Made by a program: the position numbers and the translations under genes. DNA of 64,000 nucleotides, taken from Prostheceraeus crozeri. Lineage: Eukaryota > Platyhelminthes > Polycladida > Euryleptidae. The stretch lies in assembly GCA_907163375.1 (NCBI GenBank), contig CAJQUW010001401.1, positions 62,001-126,000 on the forward strand, written 5' to 3'. The notes beneath the pieces are model-generated. The model did not search any database, was not told the origin of the DNA, and saw only the letters and a list, made by a program, of their open reading frames with translations. This document shows, piece after piece, positions 1 through 10,800 of this stretch (its first letter is position 1; each line of letters opens with the position of its first letter).

Positions 1-925
1 GATGATCTAAAGACTGTTTCAAAATGGTGTTATCACAACAAAATGGCCATTAATTTGAGCAAATCAAAATCCATGCTTATATCTACCAACCAAAAGCGAT
101 CTCATCTCGCTGACATTGATGATTTTGAATTGAAATTGAATGAGACAACTCTTATGAACACCAGCTGTCATCGCCTTCTAGGCGTTACCATTCAGCAAAA
201 CTTATCTTGGAGTGCCCATATCAGTAAAGTTTGTCAGAAAGTCAGATCAAAACTCTATATTTTATTCAGATTGAAAGACTTTCTCCCATTTCATGCTCGC
301 CGACAATTTTTCAACTCCTTCATCTTGCCTCATTTTGACTTCTGTCTATCGATTTGGGGCTGGTGTAATGCAACGCAAATGAATGACCTTGAAGTTCTGC
401 TTCGAAAGTCAATGCGATTGATTTTGAATGTCAAATGTTCTGCTGACATGTCATCCATTGATATGTTCAAAAAACTAAACTGGTTTTCTTTGAAGTATCG
501 CCGCAAGCTAAAAGTTGTTCAAATGGTGTATAAATCACAACACAATATGACTCCATCGTATATTTCAGATATTGTCAAAGTTTCCACAAGTAGATGTAAA
601 AGGAATTCATTGAGATCATTCACAGATCAAAAGATGCACGTTCCTTTTTCTCGTTGCAAATTTGGTGACAATTCCTTTCGTGTTACTGGCCCACGTTGTT
701 TCAATGAATTGCCATTACCTATTCGTCTTCTACCGACCTATCGACAATTTACTTCAGCCTGTTACCAGTATTATCTGGATTGCTTCTGAAAGTGACAGTT
801 ACTTTTCTTTCATTTTTGTATTTTTACCTTATTCCTCTTTATCATGTTTGCTCGGCCACAACGAAAAGAGGGTCAACCCTATTGTGCTTCGAGGATAAAT
901 AAAGAATATTATTATTATTATTCCT
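1..925 (+). mobile_element. 3' end of a non-LTR (LINE) retrotransposon, reverse transcriptase C-terminus
   Basis: The frame is open from the first base to the stop at 787-789, so the element is cut by the window edge. The product reads as the end of a LINE reverse transcriptase: a NLSKSKSM segment, then LLGVTIQQNLSW..HI, the block that follows the palm domain in Jockey/CR1/L2-like RTs, then the thumb-like region with the conserved WFSLKYRRKL and a closing FNELPLPIR segment. After a short 3' UTR comes AATAAA-like sequence and an ATT trinucleotide tail (about 905-922), as expected at a LINE 3' end. The remaining frame has no internal break, so this may be a fairly young 5'-truncated copy or part of a longer one to the left. 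The clade was not assigned. Confidence 0.8.
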
Positions 926-1301
926 TATTCCACAACCGCAAAAAGAAGGGAACTTTTGAATTTTAATTCATATTTCTGTTTTTTAACAAAATCGTCTGTG
1001 TCACTTAGGCTTCATCAGAATTCTCAAATGTTCAATTTACATTGATTATCAATGAAGTCATATCTTCATTTACAATACTTCTTTTGAAGCCTCGTACAGG
1101 ATTTCAGATCCCCAAATTTCCATATCGAAAAGGAAGAGTCAGTGTAATCTACATCTAAGTCAGCAGCCTTCCTGCTGATGAATTTTGTTCTACAAGCGGT
1201 TGAAAATGTTTCTTTATGTCCACAATCGTTGGTTGTCTAAATGACTAGCGATGACATAAGCCTCGATCGTATACCTGCAATAATATGCAAAGCCCTTAGA
1301 A
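926..1301. other. unassigned sequence between LINE tail and hAT relic
   Basis: AT-rich sequence with no convincing coding frame, splice-flanked exon or repeat that I recognise. It ends in CCTTAGAA (1294-1301), the left target duplication of the hAT element that follows. Confidence 0.5.
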
Positions 1302-1467
1302 CAGGGGTTCCTAACCTTTCAAAGTTTCACTACCACTTGAGATCTTACACGTTCGCCGCGTGCCACTTCGATTCAAAGAAACTCTTTTTATGTAAGGAAA
1401 CATATAATTCTTTTTTATTTAATCTATGTTTCGAGAAATCGATCTCTAAAGATCACGTAGATATCTA

Positions 1468-3242
1468 CAGGCTGTCCCAGATGTCTCTACGAATTTCATT
1501 TTTATTTTACAAGAAAACTAATAATGATACAGACATGAATCAAGTTTTATTTTGAAAAGCAGACATGGGAGATTTGTTTGATATATGCCCGGCTGCTTAA
1601 ATGGTTTACTTTTCTTTTTTTCATTGGGGCAAAGTTATCACTGTTTTTCGATAGATTCTGTAATAATAATGATTGTATTGTTATCCAATCGAGTGATGTT
1701 CTTCATTGATCAACGCCTGAAATATCTATGGTAATTTCTATCACACAACATTTGAAAGTTGTTTTCTACTTATTAGCTTATTATTCAGGTGTCGAGTCAT
1801 TGTCCGATATCTTCATTTTGAAAAATCTCGACAAAATTTTCAAATAACTGTTCTTTTACTGGATTCACTGTGGTTCGTACTGTGCTCTGACGAGATGGAT
1901 AACTCTGTACGCGCTCGCATTATTTGACTGTATTACTCATCTGGTTGCTCTCCAACTGCTACCTTGCGTGCGTATAAGAAGGAAACTAACTGGTGAACGG
2001 CATCCTCCCTGTACTGAAGGCGGAATTCGAAATCTCGTCAAGAAATTTGAAACTTCTTCGACAATTCAAGACCTCCCCAAATCAGGGCGACATTCATTAA
2101 GTGGTGATCGTGCTTTGACTGTTTCTGGAGCAGTGGAAGAATTTAAATCAAAGAACAATTTTGGAATCTGCTCTGTGCGCGAGGTTGCTGAAGCATCCTA
2201 GATTTCCAAAAGCTCTGTGCACAGAATAATGAGAAACGATTTGCATTTTGAAACCTTACCGTCCTCAATTTGTTCAAAAACTGTTTCCAGCTGATTTTCA
2301 GAAGCGCTTGGAACTTGTCGACTTAATGATCGAAAAGTTCGGTAGTGACTTTAGTGACATTCTGTTTACAGATGAAGCTCATTTTCATCTTTCCGGAGAA
2401 ACGTCTTCGCTGACTGGTGCTGTTTGGGATGATAGCAATCCTCCAATTCGCATACCCAAACCTTTACACAGTTCAAGGTTGACGGTTTGGGTAGGTCTCA
2501 ACAGACGATATGTTATGCCGCCTTATTTCTTCGATGGAAGTGTCACTTCTGCTTCGTACGATATTCCATGGCTTCGTATCTTCCCTTCTTGAAATCAAAA
2601 ATAATTATGTCTCGGACAGTATTCCAACAAGATGGTGCGCCACCGCATATTGGAAAAAAGGTGAAATTGTTGTTGCAAAAGAATTTCAAAGATCGAGTCA
2701 TAAGTCGTCACTTTGATTTCCACTGGCCAGCACGCTCTCCTGACATCACCCCCTTGGATTATTGGTTTTGGGGTCATGTCAAGAATCAGGTATACAAGAA
2801 AAAGATGACAAGTTTGGCTGAATTAAAAGGAAGGATTACTGATGTGTGTTCGACAATTGATAAAGAGATGTTGGCAAGAGTTATCGATTCTTTGCCCGAC
2901 AGACTTTACCAACTGAAATTGAACAAAGGTCATCAACTTACTTGAAACTGCTCGTAAGTGTTGAAATATAGTTTTATTCATGTCGGTATTATGTCTGTTT
3001 TTTCATACAGGAAAAAACAGAATATTTGAAAGGAAAAAACAATTATATTAAAAAAATTTTATTAGAAAAACAATGATAAGTTTGGGAGAAATTAAAAAAA
3101 ATAAACCATTTAAGCAGCCGGGCATATATCAAACAAATCTCCCATGTCAGCTTTTCAAAATAAAACTTGATTCATGTCTGTATCATTATTAGTTTTCTTG
3201 TAAAATAAAAATGAAATTCGTAGAGACATCTGGGACAGCCTG
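1468..3242 (+). mobile_element. Tc1/mariner element of DD41D type with long TIRs
   Basis: Both ends carry terminal inverted repeats of about 137 bp (1468-1604 and 3105-3242) starting CAGGCTGTCCCAGATG, differing at about one position over that length. The element is flanked by TA on both sides (1466-1467 and 3243-3244), the target duplication of the superfamily. It sits inside the hAT relic, so it is younger than that element. Total length is 1775 bp. The broken transposase inside is described separately. Confidence 0.92.
1895..2945 (+). pseudogene. mariner-like (DD41D) transposase, broken
   Basis: The frame starts with MDNSVRARII at 1895, meets an in-frame TGA within a dozen codons and is continued only by changing frame several times (about 1965, 2200-2250 and 2560-2590). 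Recognisable parts in order are a helix-turn-helix region with a DLPKSGR hinge, the first catalytic Asp in FTDEAHFHLSG (about 2375), the second in QQDGAPPH (about 2630), and the third in the SPDITPLDYWFWG segment (about 2755). There are 41 residues between the second and third Asp, so this is a DD41D transposase and not classical mariner (DD34D) or Tc1 (DD34E). The product would bind the TIRs and cut and paste the element. The gene is dead here, while the TIRs remain nearly identical. Confidence 0.88.
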
Positions 3243-4333
3243 TAAATAAACACTGTTTCAAGCACAGAATTAGACAGGTCGTCTCTTCTTCTGTTAGACT
3301 AGAAAGGAAACATTGGAACATGTAACGTTAATGAAATGGCACAATCTGCTGATATTATACCGTAGCAATCGAACATTGATCAGTCAGCTCAACGTTAAAC
3401 ACGCCAAATTGTGCAGAGTTTCAGTGACTGTTATCAACCGGATCACACAGCAAAGAGACACAGACGATGTCAAGTTCTACAGAGAAGTTTGTGAACTTTT
3501 TTCGTGCGCCTGCTATTTTTTTTAATAATAATCGAAGGGCCCAACATTATCGATAAAACTTTTGCGCAATGACCTGAATTCTACGAATCTGACGGAACCG
3601 TGACGATCGGAGCATTTTGAAGGAATTCAGAGCAATCCGCAAGCGACGCACGACTATTTTTCCTTTCTCTACAAGGTATTAAAAATTTCTTTTTGCCCAC
3701 TTAGTAAGTTCCTTCGTGTGCCATCGCTTTGAATCAGTTTGCACTTCTAGCAAAGTGACACGATTAAACAATCTAATTCTGTGGTTTCAAGATACTGTGT
3801 CAAATATTTACGATCAAATATAGGCTGTGTGTTGTTTTTCAAGGAACCTTGTATGTAGGCCTACATGTAAAGCCTATAATATTTGTGGATACGTTTGACT
3901 TGCCAAAGTTAAATATACATTTCTATGCCATGCGCATTCTCAAAATACGTGATTTTTGCTTGCTAAGCTTCAGGCGAAATCTATATACATGGTTTTATTC
4001 TGTCTATTTCGACCTGTCGGTCGCTCAATATTGATGTCATTGCATCGCCTGTCGCATTGATATGTAAACCACCTTATACAAAGTTTGATGTGACAAGATG
4101 AAATCTATGCGCAAAGCAAATCTTTGTCCTTTGAGATAATGAACAGTGATAAATTGCATGAATTTTGTCGTCGATCTAATTTTCTCAAGCTAACCAACAC
4201 TTTTCCTAGTAAATTTGGTCTGTGACATAAATAGATTAAATTATCATGATACATATAGCCTACTTCGGACAGGTGCTCGCGTACCATCTGATGAGCCCTC
4301 GCGTACCACAGATTGGGAACCTCTACCTCAGAA

Positions 4334-4760
4334 TATATTTCCAGAACATAGCTTTTAGAAAATTTCTCTTATGAGTACTCTTGACAAAGAAATATCTCAC
4401 GATGAACCATAGTGTCTTCTTTTAAAAACTTGGTTTTCTCTGACATTCTAAACGCTTTTAGCATCAATAAACATATTTTACGAGAGCAGTTTTGCCTCAG
4501 ATTCCAATCTAACGATTGTCAGATGAAGTAGGACTTCACGGTATCACGTAATTAGGACTGTTTAATGTGATAGAACCAATTCAAGGCAAGCTTCTAAAGC
4601 TCACATTGTGCTATAAATAAGTTATGAATCAAAATTCATGAATAAAGATGCGTAAAGCGCACTATTCCAGCAGCTAAGATAGGCACGCAGCGTGCAGATG
4701 AAGCGTAGTTCTTATCAAATATTAGAAGTAATATTAAAAAGCTGAAAAATCATCATTTAC
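4334..4760 (-). other. intron of the DPP4-like gene
   Basis: Starts at the GTAAATGA donor just left of the 4761-4834 exon. AT-rich, with no exon, RNA gene or repeat that I can identify. Confidence 0.5.
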
Positions 4761-4834
4761 CATGACATCAACATCGACGTTTTTCTCAACCATTGCTTTC
4801 ACCCATTGGGCAGAGTTTTGGAAGTGGACATTAT
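4761..4834 (-). CDS. DPP4-like gene exon with catalytic Asp region (NVHFQNSA)
   Basis: 74 bp: two bases that complete Asp, then NVHFQNSAQWVKAMVEKNVD and a Val-Asp-Val-Met end. It matches DNVHFQNSAELIKAL in DPP4. Acceptor GTTGTAG, donor GTAAATGA. The following exon, expected to carry the catalytic His, was not found down to position 1. Confidence 0.92.
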
Positions 4835-7800
4835 CTACAACAAAGAAATGAAAATAACAGTGTCTTAAAGGAGTGACGATTGATTTTAAGCAGCATTATA
4901 CAGTATTTGATGACATAAGAGATATAAGCCAAGTTGTTGATAGATGTTTGTTGATTAGTTGTCCAACTTTTCACTCTAAGACGGCCTTCTCAAGCGAGTA
5001 CATAGAAAGGATCTTTAGCAGATGTTAATGGAACATTTGAAATTTAAACTATGATGATATGAAACATCAGACATCACAAGAGTGGAGTTTGATGTTGAAT
5101 GCACCATTCCATGGCTAATAATATGCGCCATTGCGCCATTGCGCCTGTTGTTGACGGATAATCTCCCTAAGTTTTGAATTGATATTTTTCTTGATCTAAA
5201 ATAGTTAGTTCAGCATCTTATTTACCATTTGGCATCCTTCAGAAGAAAATTCCTCATCGCTACTAGAGTTCATCATCAAAATGAAAGAAGTAGCATTTCA
5301 AGCTAAATATGCAATGCAACATCAGCTGTATTTCAACTTTACTTGCAGAAGATGCGATCAGAATTGTCAAAAATGAGCAAAACAGACGACTCAAACGAAT
5401 GCAATGAATAGAAAAGACGAATTCTATGAATTACTTCTACGAATTTTTTTTTTGAAAGACGTAATGCTCCTATCAGCTTCCACAAAAAGCATGAGTAATA
5501 TCTTTACTTTCATATTCTATTCGCATTCGATGTCATAAAAAATTGAAATATGTAGAGTCTTCCGAAATCTAGACTTTCCTGTGAGACTGCACCCTAAATC
5601 TTTCACAGTTCAAATAGCGTTCAATGACATGAACAAAAGCAAGGACAAGTAACAAATATGTAACTCAAAAGTTTGAAGAAATCCAAGGAAAGAAATTTGT
5701 TTTGAAGAAATGGTGCGATCAAATTGCGCCAAATGCAGGGAATTTTATATCGACAGCACTGTGGGATTTCTTCATGCGCGTATCAGCGAGCATCTCAGAA
5801 CAACAGAAAAACATATCAGCCACATATCAGCAAACATACAGAGTGCACTCAACATAAAACACCAATCTTGTGATATCTCATCTTTCATGTCATCATGCTT
5901 TATATTTCAAATGTTTTATGGACATCTGCCAAAGATTCTTTTCATGTACTTGCTTGATAAAGCCGCCCTGCGATAAAATTTGCTTAACTAATAATAAGCA
6001 TCAATCAACAGCATGGCTTGGATCTACATTAGATAAGTCATCTTCAAGAAGTATATTTACAGTGTTGGCGAAAACAACCAGACAATCATTATTTTCTCTG
6101 CTGGGAACATTTTGTCTCTATATATGCGTTGTTGATTTATGAACTGAGTGTTTATGCGGTAAATGCAAACGAGCAGGCTAGCTATTTTCGTTGCTTCTTT
6201 CATGCTTTTCTGAATATAAGGTTCGATGACCATGAATTGAATTTCGTTCTGAAAGCTTTCAATTTCAGCAAATAGCCTATTTCTCTATCACAATACCCCA
6301 TTATTAGTCATGAATAGAACAAAATTTTAGTACTCAAAAAACAATCCGGTTGATATTATTGTCAGTCAAGGTTATTTCAATAATCACATGATCAACCATC
6401 ATTATTACCCAAGTGTCGAGCCACTTCATAAGAAATTGCTTCTTGAGATTTATATACAGACCCGTGCAGAAGTCTTTGCGCCCCCTGTAATCAGATCTAA
6501 ATATTCACAATTTTCAGAATACTATATGTTATTCTGAGGTGTACTAACATTTTTGATGAGTCTTGCAATCGATGAGATATCTATACAACTTTGTAATGGA
6601 ACGATAATTAATGTCACATAGAGATACGACTTCCTTAATCAATTTGAATAAGAATTCAGGTCGTGCAGAAATCTTTGCGCTTTTGAATTGTATCATTTCA
6701 AATGACAATTAACTTGCTATGACCGAACTTAAATGCATTCTATGATAATCATCGATAAAAACAAGACTGTAAATCATATCATCAGTTCATATTTGCCAAT
6801 CATGCCCAGAATTTCACTAGATAAGAGAGAATTGGTGGTCCTACCATCACGAAAAAGCAAATCTCAAAATGAAATAGGTTCGCTACTTCGGATTAGTCGC
6901 CGGTCAGTTCAATATATTTTGAAAAAATCAAAAATGCATGGTAGCATTGATGACCGTCCTCGATCGGGCAGACCTCGCATCTTGTCGAAGAGAATAGAGC
7001 GTCGGATGATAATAACTTCAAAGATGAACCCTGATTTGACAGCCAACCTTCTGAAAAACAAACTTTTTGTTGACAATTCAGTATCTGTTGATACAGTGAA
7101 ACGTACCCTACGACGGTACGGGTTATTTGGACGGATTGCCATCAGAAAACCTCTTTTGTCTAAAAAGAACATCAAGTCTCGTTCGGAGTGGTGTCGACAA
7201 CGTCTTTCTTGGGATTATGATAGATGGAGCACAGTCATTTTTTCTGATGAGTGCAAGCTTGAGTTGATTCCAAACCGACGTTTCTACGTTCGCTGAAGTA
7301 TCGGCAACAGATTAAAGGCCAAATATATCCGCCCATCAGTGAAATTCTCTCCTTCTCTTATGATATGGGGAGACATTCGAGGCGACGGTGCTCGTGTTTT
7401 GGTGAGATGTGCCAAAAATGACGATTCGCGCAAATATCAAAGGGTGCTTGACGTTGCATTACCACATATTTATGCTCCGTCGAACATACTTCAGCAAGAT
7501 GGTGCTCCAGCCCATACATCTGCGTCTACTAAGAAATATTTTCAAGATAACAATGTCCGAGTGCTGCAGCCATGGCCTGCCCAAAGTCCAGATCTTTCTG
7601 TTATTGAGAACGTGTGGCGAATTTTGAAAGAAAATGTTTTTAGAAGAAATCCTACAACTATCGACTCATTATGGGAGATGGCTGTTGAGGAGTGGAACAA
7701 CATTCCAAGAGAACAAATTCGTTTCTTGTATAATTCAATCCCGAGAAGATTGAAAGCTGTTCTGGCCGCAAAAGGTGGTCATACGAAATACTGCTTCACA

Positions 7801-10800
7801 TTATGGTTATTATATAAGAGTATAATCTTATAAGATTAATTCGTTTTATTCCTTTCAAATGTAATATAATTAAAGGCGCAAAGACTTTTGCACGACTGAA
7901 ATTGTAGTATACCTGAAATGATCAATCATATATCTATGAATCATTCCACTTTGACTACGTAAACAAAAGTATTAAAAGAACGTCTACAAGAGCTATCCAT
8001 TTGACCTCCTTTCTAATGAATAAATTTGATTTGATAAGCTTTTGAAGATAATGATAACATTTAAGGTCACTAGCGCAAGAACTTCTGCACGGGTCTGTAG
8101 GCCTACACTGAGAACAAACACTGAATCAATTCAAATCACATTGTTGATTTTGAGTGAATTATTCAAAGAAATTGATGCACTCCAACTAAATTTAATGAAA
8201 TACATGTCATTGGAACATGCAGGTTCTCTTTTCTTACACTAATGACTAAGACGGAAAAGTGTCGAAGCTGAACCCAATATATGCTCCTTATCTTTTGAAT
8301 CAGTGTCACATTTCATTAGGCCTCCATCGGTTTAGATGATTGGAGTCGTAGAATGAAGCAATGACAAATAATCACTGAAAAATTTGAATTGCACTACTGT
8401 TTGAGGCGTGGCCTATAAGGTCGCATGATCTGTACATATTCTACCTGTTTTAAGATGCAAGACCCATGTGTATTTACATAAATTGGAAAATAGCATTAAT
8501 ATATAAAATGACTGAATGCTTCTGCAAACACAGCATATCATCTACAAGAATTCTCTTACCATCTCCTGTGCCATGAGTTAAGAGGAAGCGTTTATTTGAT
8601 TTAATAGATCCGGCTCTTTTCACCAAACTCGTTTTCTGGAAAAATCAACATGAATTACAGCAATGCGAATGATCAGTCGTTGTAGAAAAATTGCATCTCA
8701 ACAGGAACAGTTTTACACTAGTAATTAATTACACTGTTTCAGTGCAATCTTGTTGAATAAATGTACTAATCAGACAGAAATTGCTCTTCAGCGAATTGCA
8801 GCTTAATAATAGAGTAATTAAATGTTTAAAAACGAAAATGATGACATTTTTTATACATGCTATAAAATTTTGGATTATTTTTCTGAATGACCAACCTGCA
8901 CGGATGTTATTTAAGAAATTATTAAATTTAAATTCATTGAATAAGACAGAGCACCCGGAGCCATAACGTAAACATTGACACCTTTGAATTCAATTTCAAA
9001 AGCCTACACATTCGTTTTCAATTGCCTCAGAAGTTTTAGGAATAATAAATTCCTTTGGTTCGTAAAATTCACACATACGTGTCGCGTAAATTACTGCAAT
9101 ATTTTGACATGTGAAGTGTGTCGTAATTGTTGATAACTTGATATGGCTACTTCAATCGGTATCGTTGTTTTAACTGATAAGAACGAGTTTGGACAATCAT
9201 TTAATTTACTATTTCAGTTTAAAAAAGGTGTGGTCAGAAAGTGAAAAGCATTCAGATCATTAAGTGTTCACTTGATGATCAAGAACAGGAGTGGACGTTT
9301 GTTATGATAAAAAAAATACCCAATAAAAATATAAGTCATCTAAAGCATGTCGGCACTTTGTGCTATGCGACATTTCATTAGACATGCGTAAAACGTCAAT
9401 ATATGTGATGCAGGCCTCTCTATCAGAGTGCACTGTACATGTAGATAAGTTTCTTTCATAAACCCGATATAGGATTTCTGGTGAATTTAAAGATCTTTCT
9501 TTTATCTGCCTAAAGTAAATATTTAACATTTAGTGCGATAAACTAAAAGATTTGCAGTGAATTATCGGTGGTAGGACATTGGTATGTTGAACTTACTTCA
9601 TATTCTGCCTTGCGGTCAGTGTATAGCCCCAGATAGCGTTCGGTGTAGGCTGTGTCTGTTGAAGAAGGAATTGTATTAACAAGAGCATGGTAAGCATTTA
9701 ATAAAAGAAGGGAAATCGCACGTTGCTGGTAGCCTACGCATAAACTCTCTGTGAATACGAGCGCACTTATCCAAGCATCAGTACGAATGAAGCTTTTCTG
9801 GAGCGTTGTGGTAACTTTTAGCCCGGATGCCTTTTCTGCCGACCACCAATGACACTTTCGGGGCTCGACCTCGGGACCGAAGGATGGTTAGACGAAGCAG
9901 GAATAAGGTGGTCATTAGACATGTCCAGTTCCAATTTCGATTATTTCTCAAATTCTCCTCCTACAGAGCCGTCATTGCTTTTTATAAAACCAAATAAGAA
10001 CATTTACTTGACAAGGCCTTACATTTCCAAGGTCATGAATTTGAACTATCTTCAGATTTGCACGAAAGCGGAACAAATCTTATGAATCCTCCTGATAAAT
10101 ATTTATTTGCAAAAGAAGCAGTAAGTTACGTTAAATTCTGATAGGGACTTCTCTCGTTCGATGTACAGTGATACCACGTGTACTAGGAATGCCCTAAAAT
10201 CAATTCTGTTGGTAAATAATTTGGAAAAGTAAAAATTTAACAGATACATGCAGCCTTTTGGAAAAGTAAGGTAGTTGCTAAATTTGTTTATAGTAATACG
10301 CTATAAGTTATAACTTAAGTTACAAGTGCACAGAGCGGGGTGAATTATCCTATTGCTGTTAGAAATGTTTTAAGTCATTGTGTCATCAAATTGTAATATC
10401 GACTAAAACGGCTCTGAGATTTTTAGCTGAGCCTAGCAGTTCGCCGTGCTGCTCGTCGCGGTTCGGCTCGGTTTTTCTCATCTGTACACAGGGCCACCTC
10501 AGGTCTCTGCGTGAAAGATTCATTTCTTCATTCCCAATCAACGTGGATAAGGCCCTCCATTAACTTACCATAGTAGCGGAAGTCCGTAACAGGCGCATGA
10601 GATACTCCACACGTGATTAGGTCCGTATTTTCCGGATGAGCGAGTAGATGCCCGACAGCAAAGCCGCCATAGGACTACAAAGGCATGATAATGAGCATTA
10701 GGATAATATCTAATTGACCACATGGAGCTGAATCACTTACGGCACCCATAGCTGCCACTTTTGATTTGTCAATATATTGAAGCTTTAGCAGTTCCCTAGA

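Larger units (their letters stand above)
1302..4325. mobile_element. hAT-type non-autonomous element, split by a mariner insertion
   Basis: The left end begins CAGGGGTTCCTAACC and the right end, read inward, begins TAGAGGTTCCCAATC, the usual start of hAT terminal repeats. The flanks are CCTTAGAA (1294-1301) and CCTCAGAA (4326-4333), an 8-bp target duplication with one mismatch, as hAT elements make. A second subterminal motif, GGTACGCGAG, occurs twice inside the right end on the minus strand. Without the mariner at 1468-3242 the hAT is about 1.25 kb, too short for a transposase, and no hAT transposase or dimerisation domain is visible in 3245-4325. I infer a non-autonomous, old element. Confidence 0.65.

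Noticed and set aside
1241-1555. 104-codon plus-strand frame
   Set aside because: It crosses the left borders of the hAT and the mariner, and the end is TIR sequence.
1-4760. The exon with the catalytic His of the DPP4-like gene
   Set aside because: No DxxHG/DEDHG-like coding segment with splice sites was found left of 4761; it is probably beyond the window.
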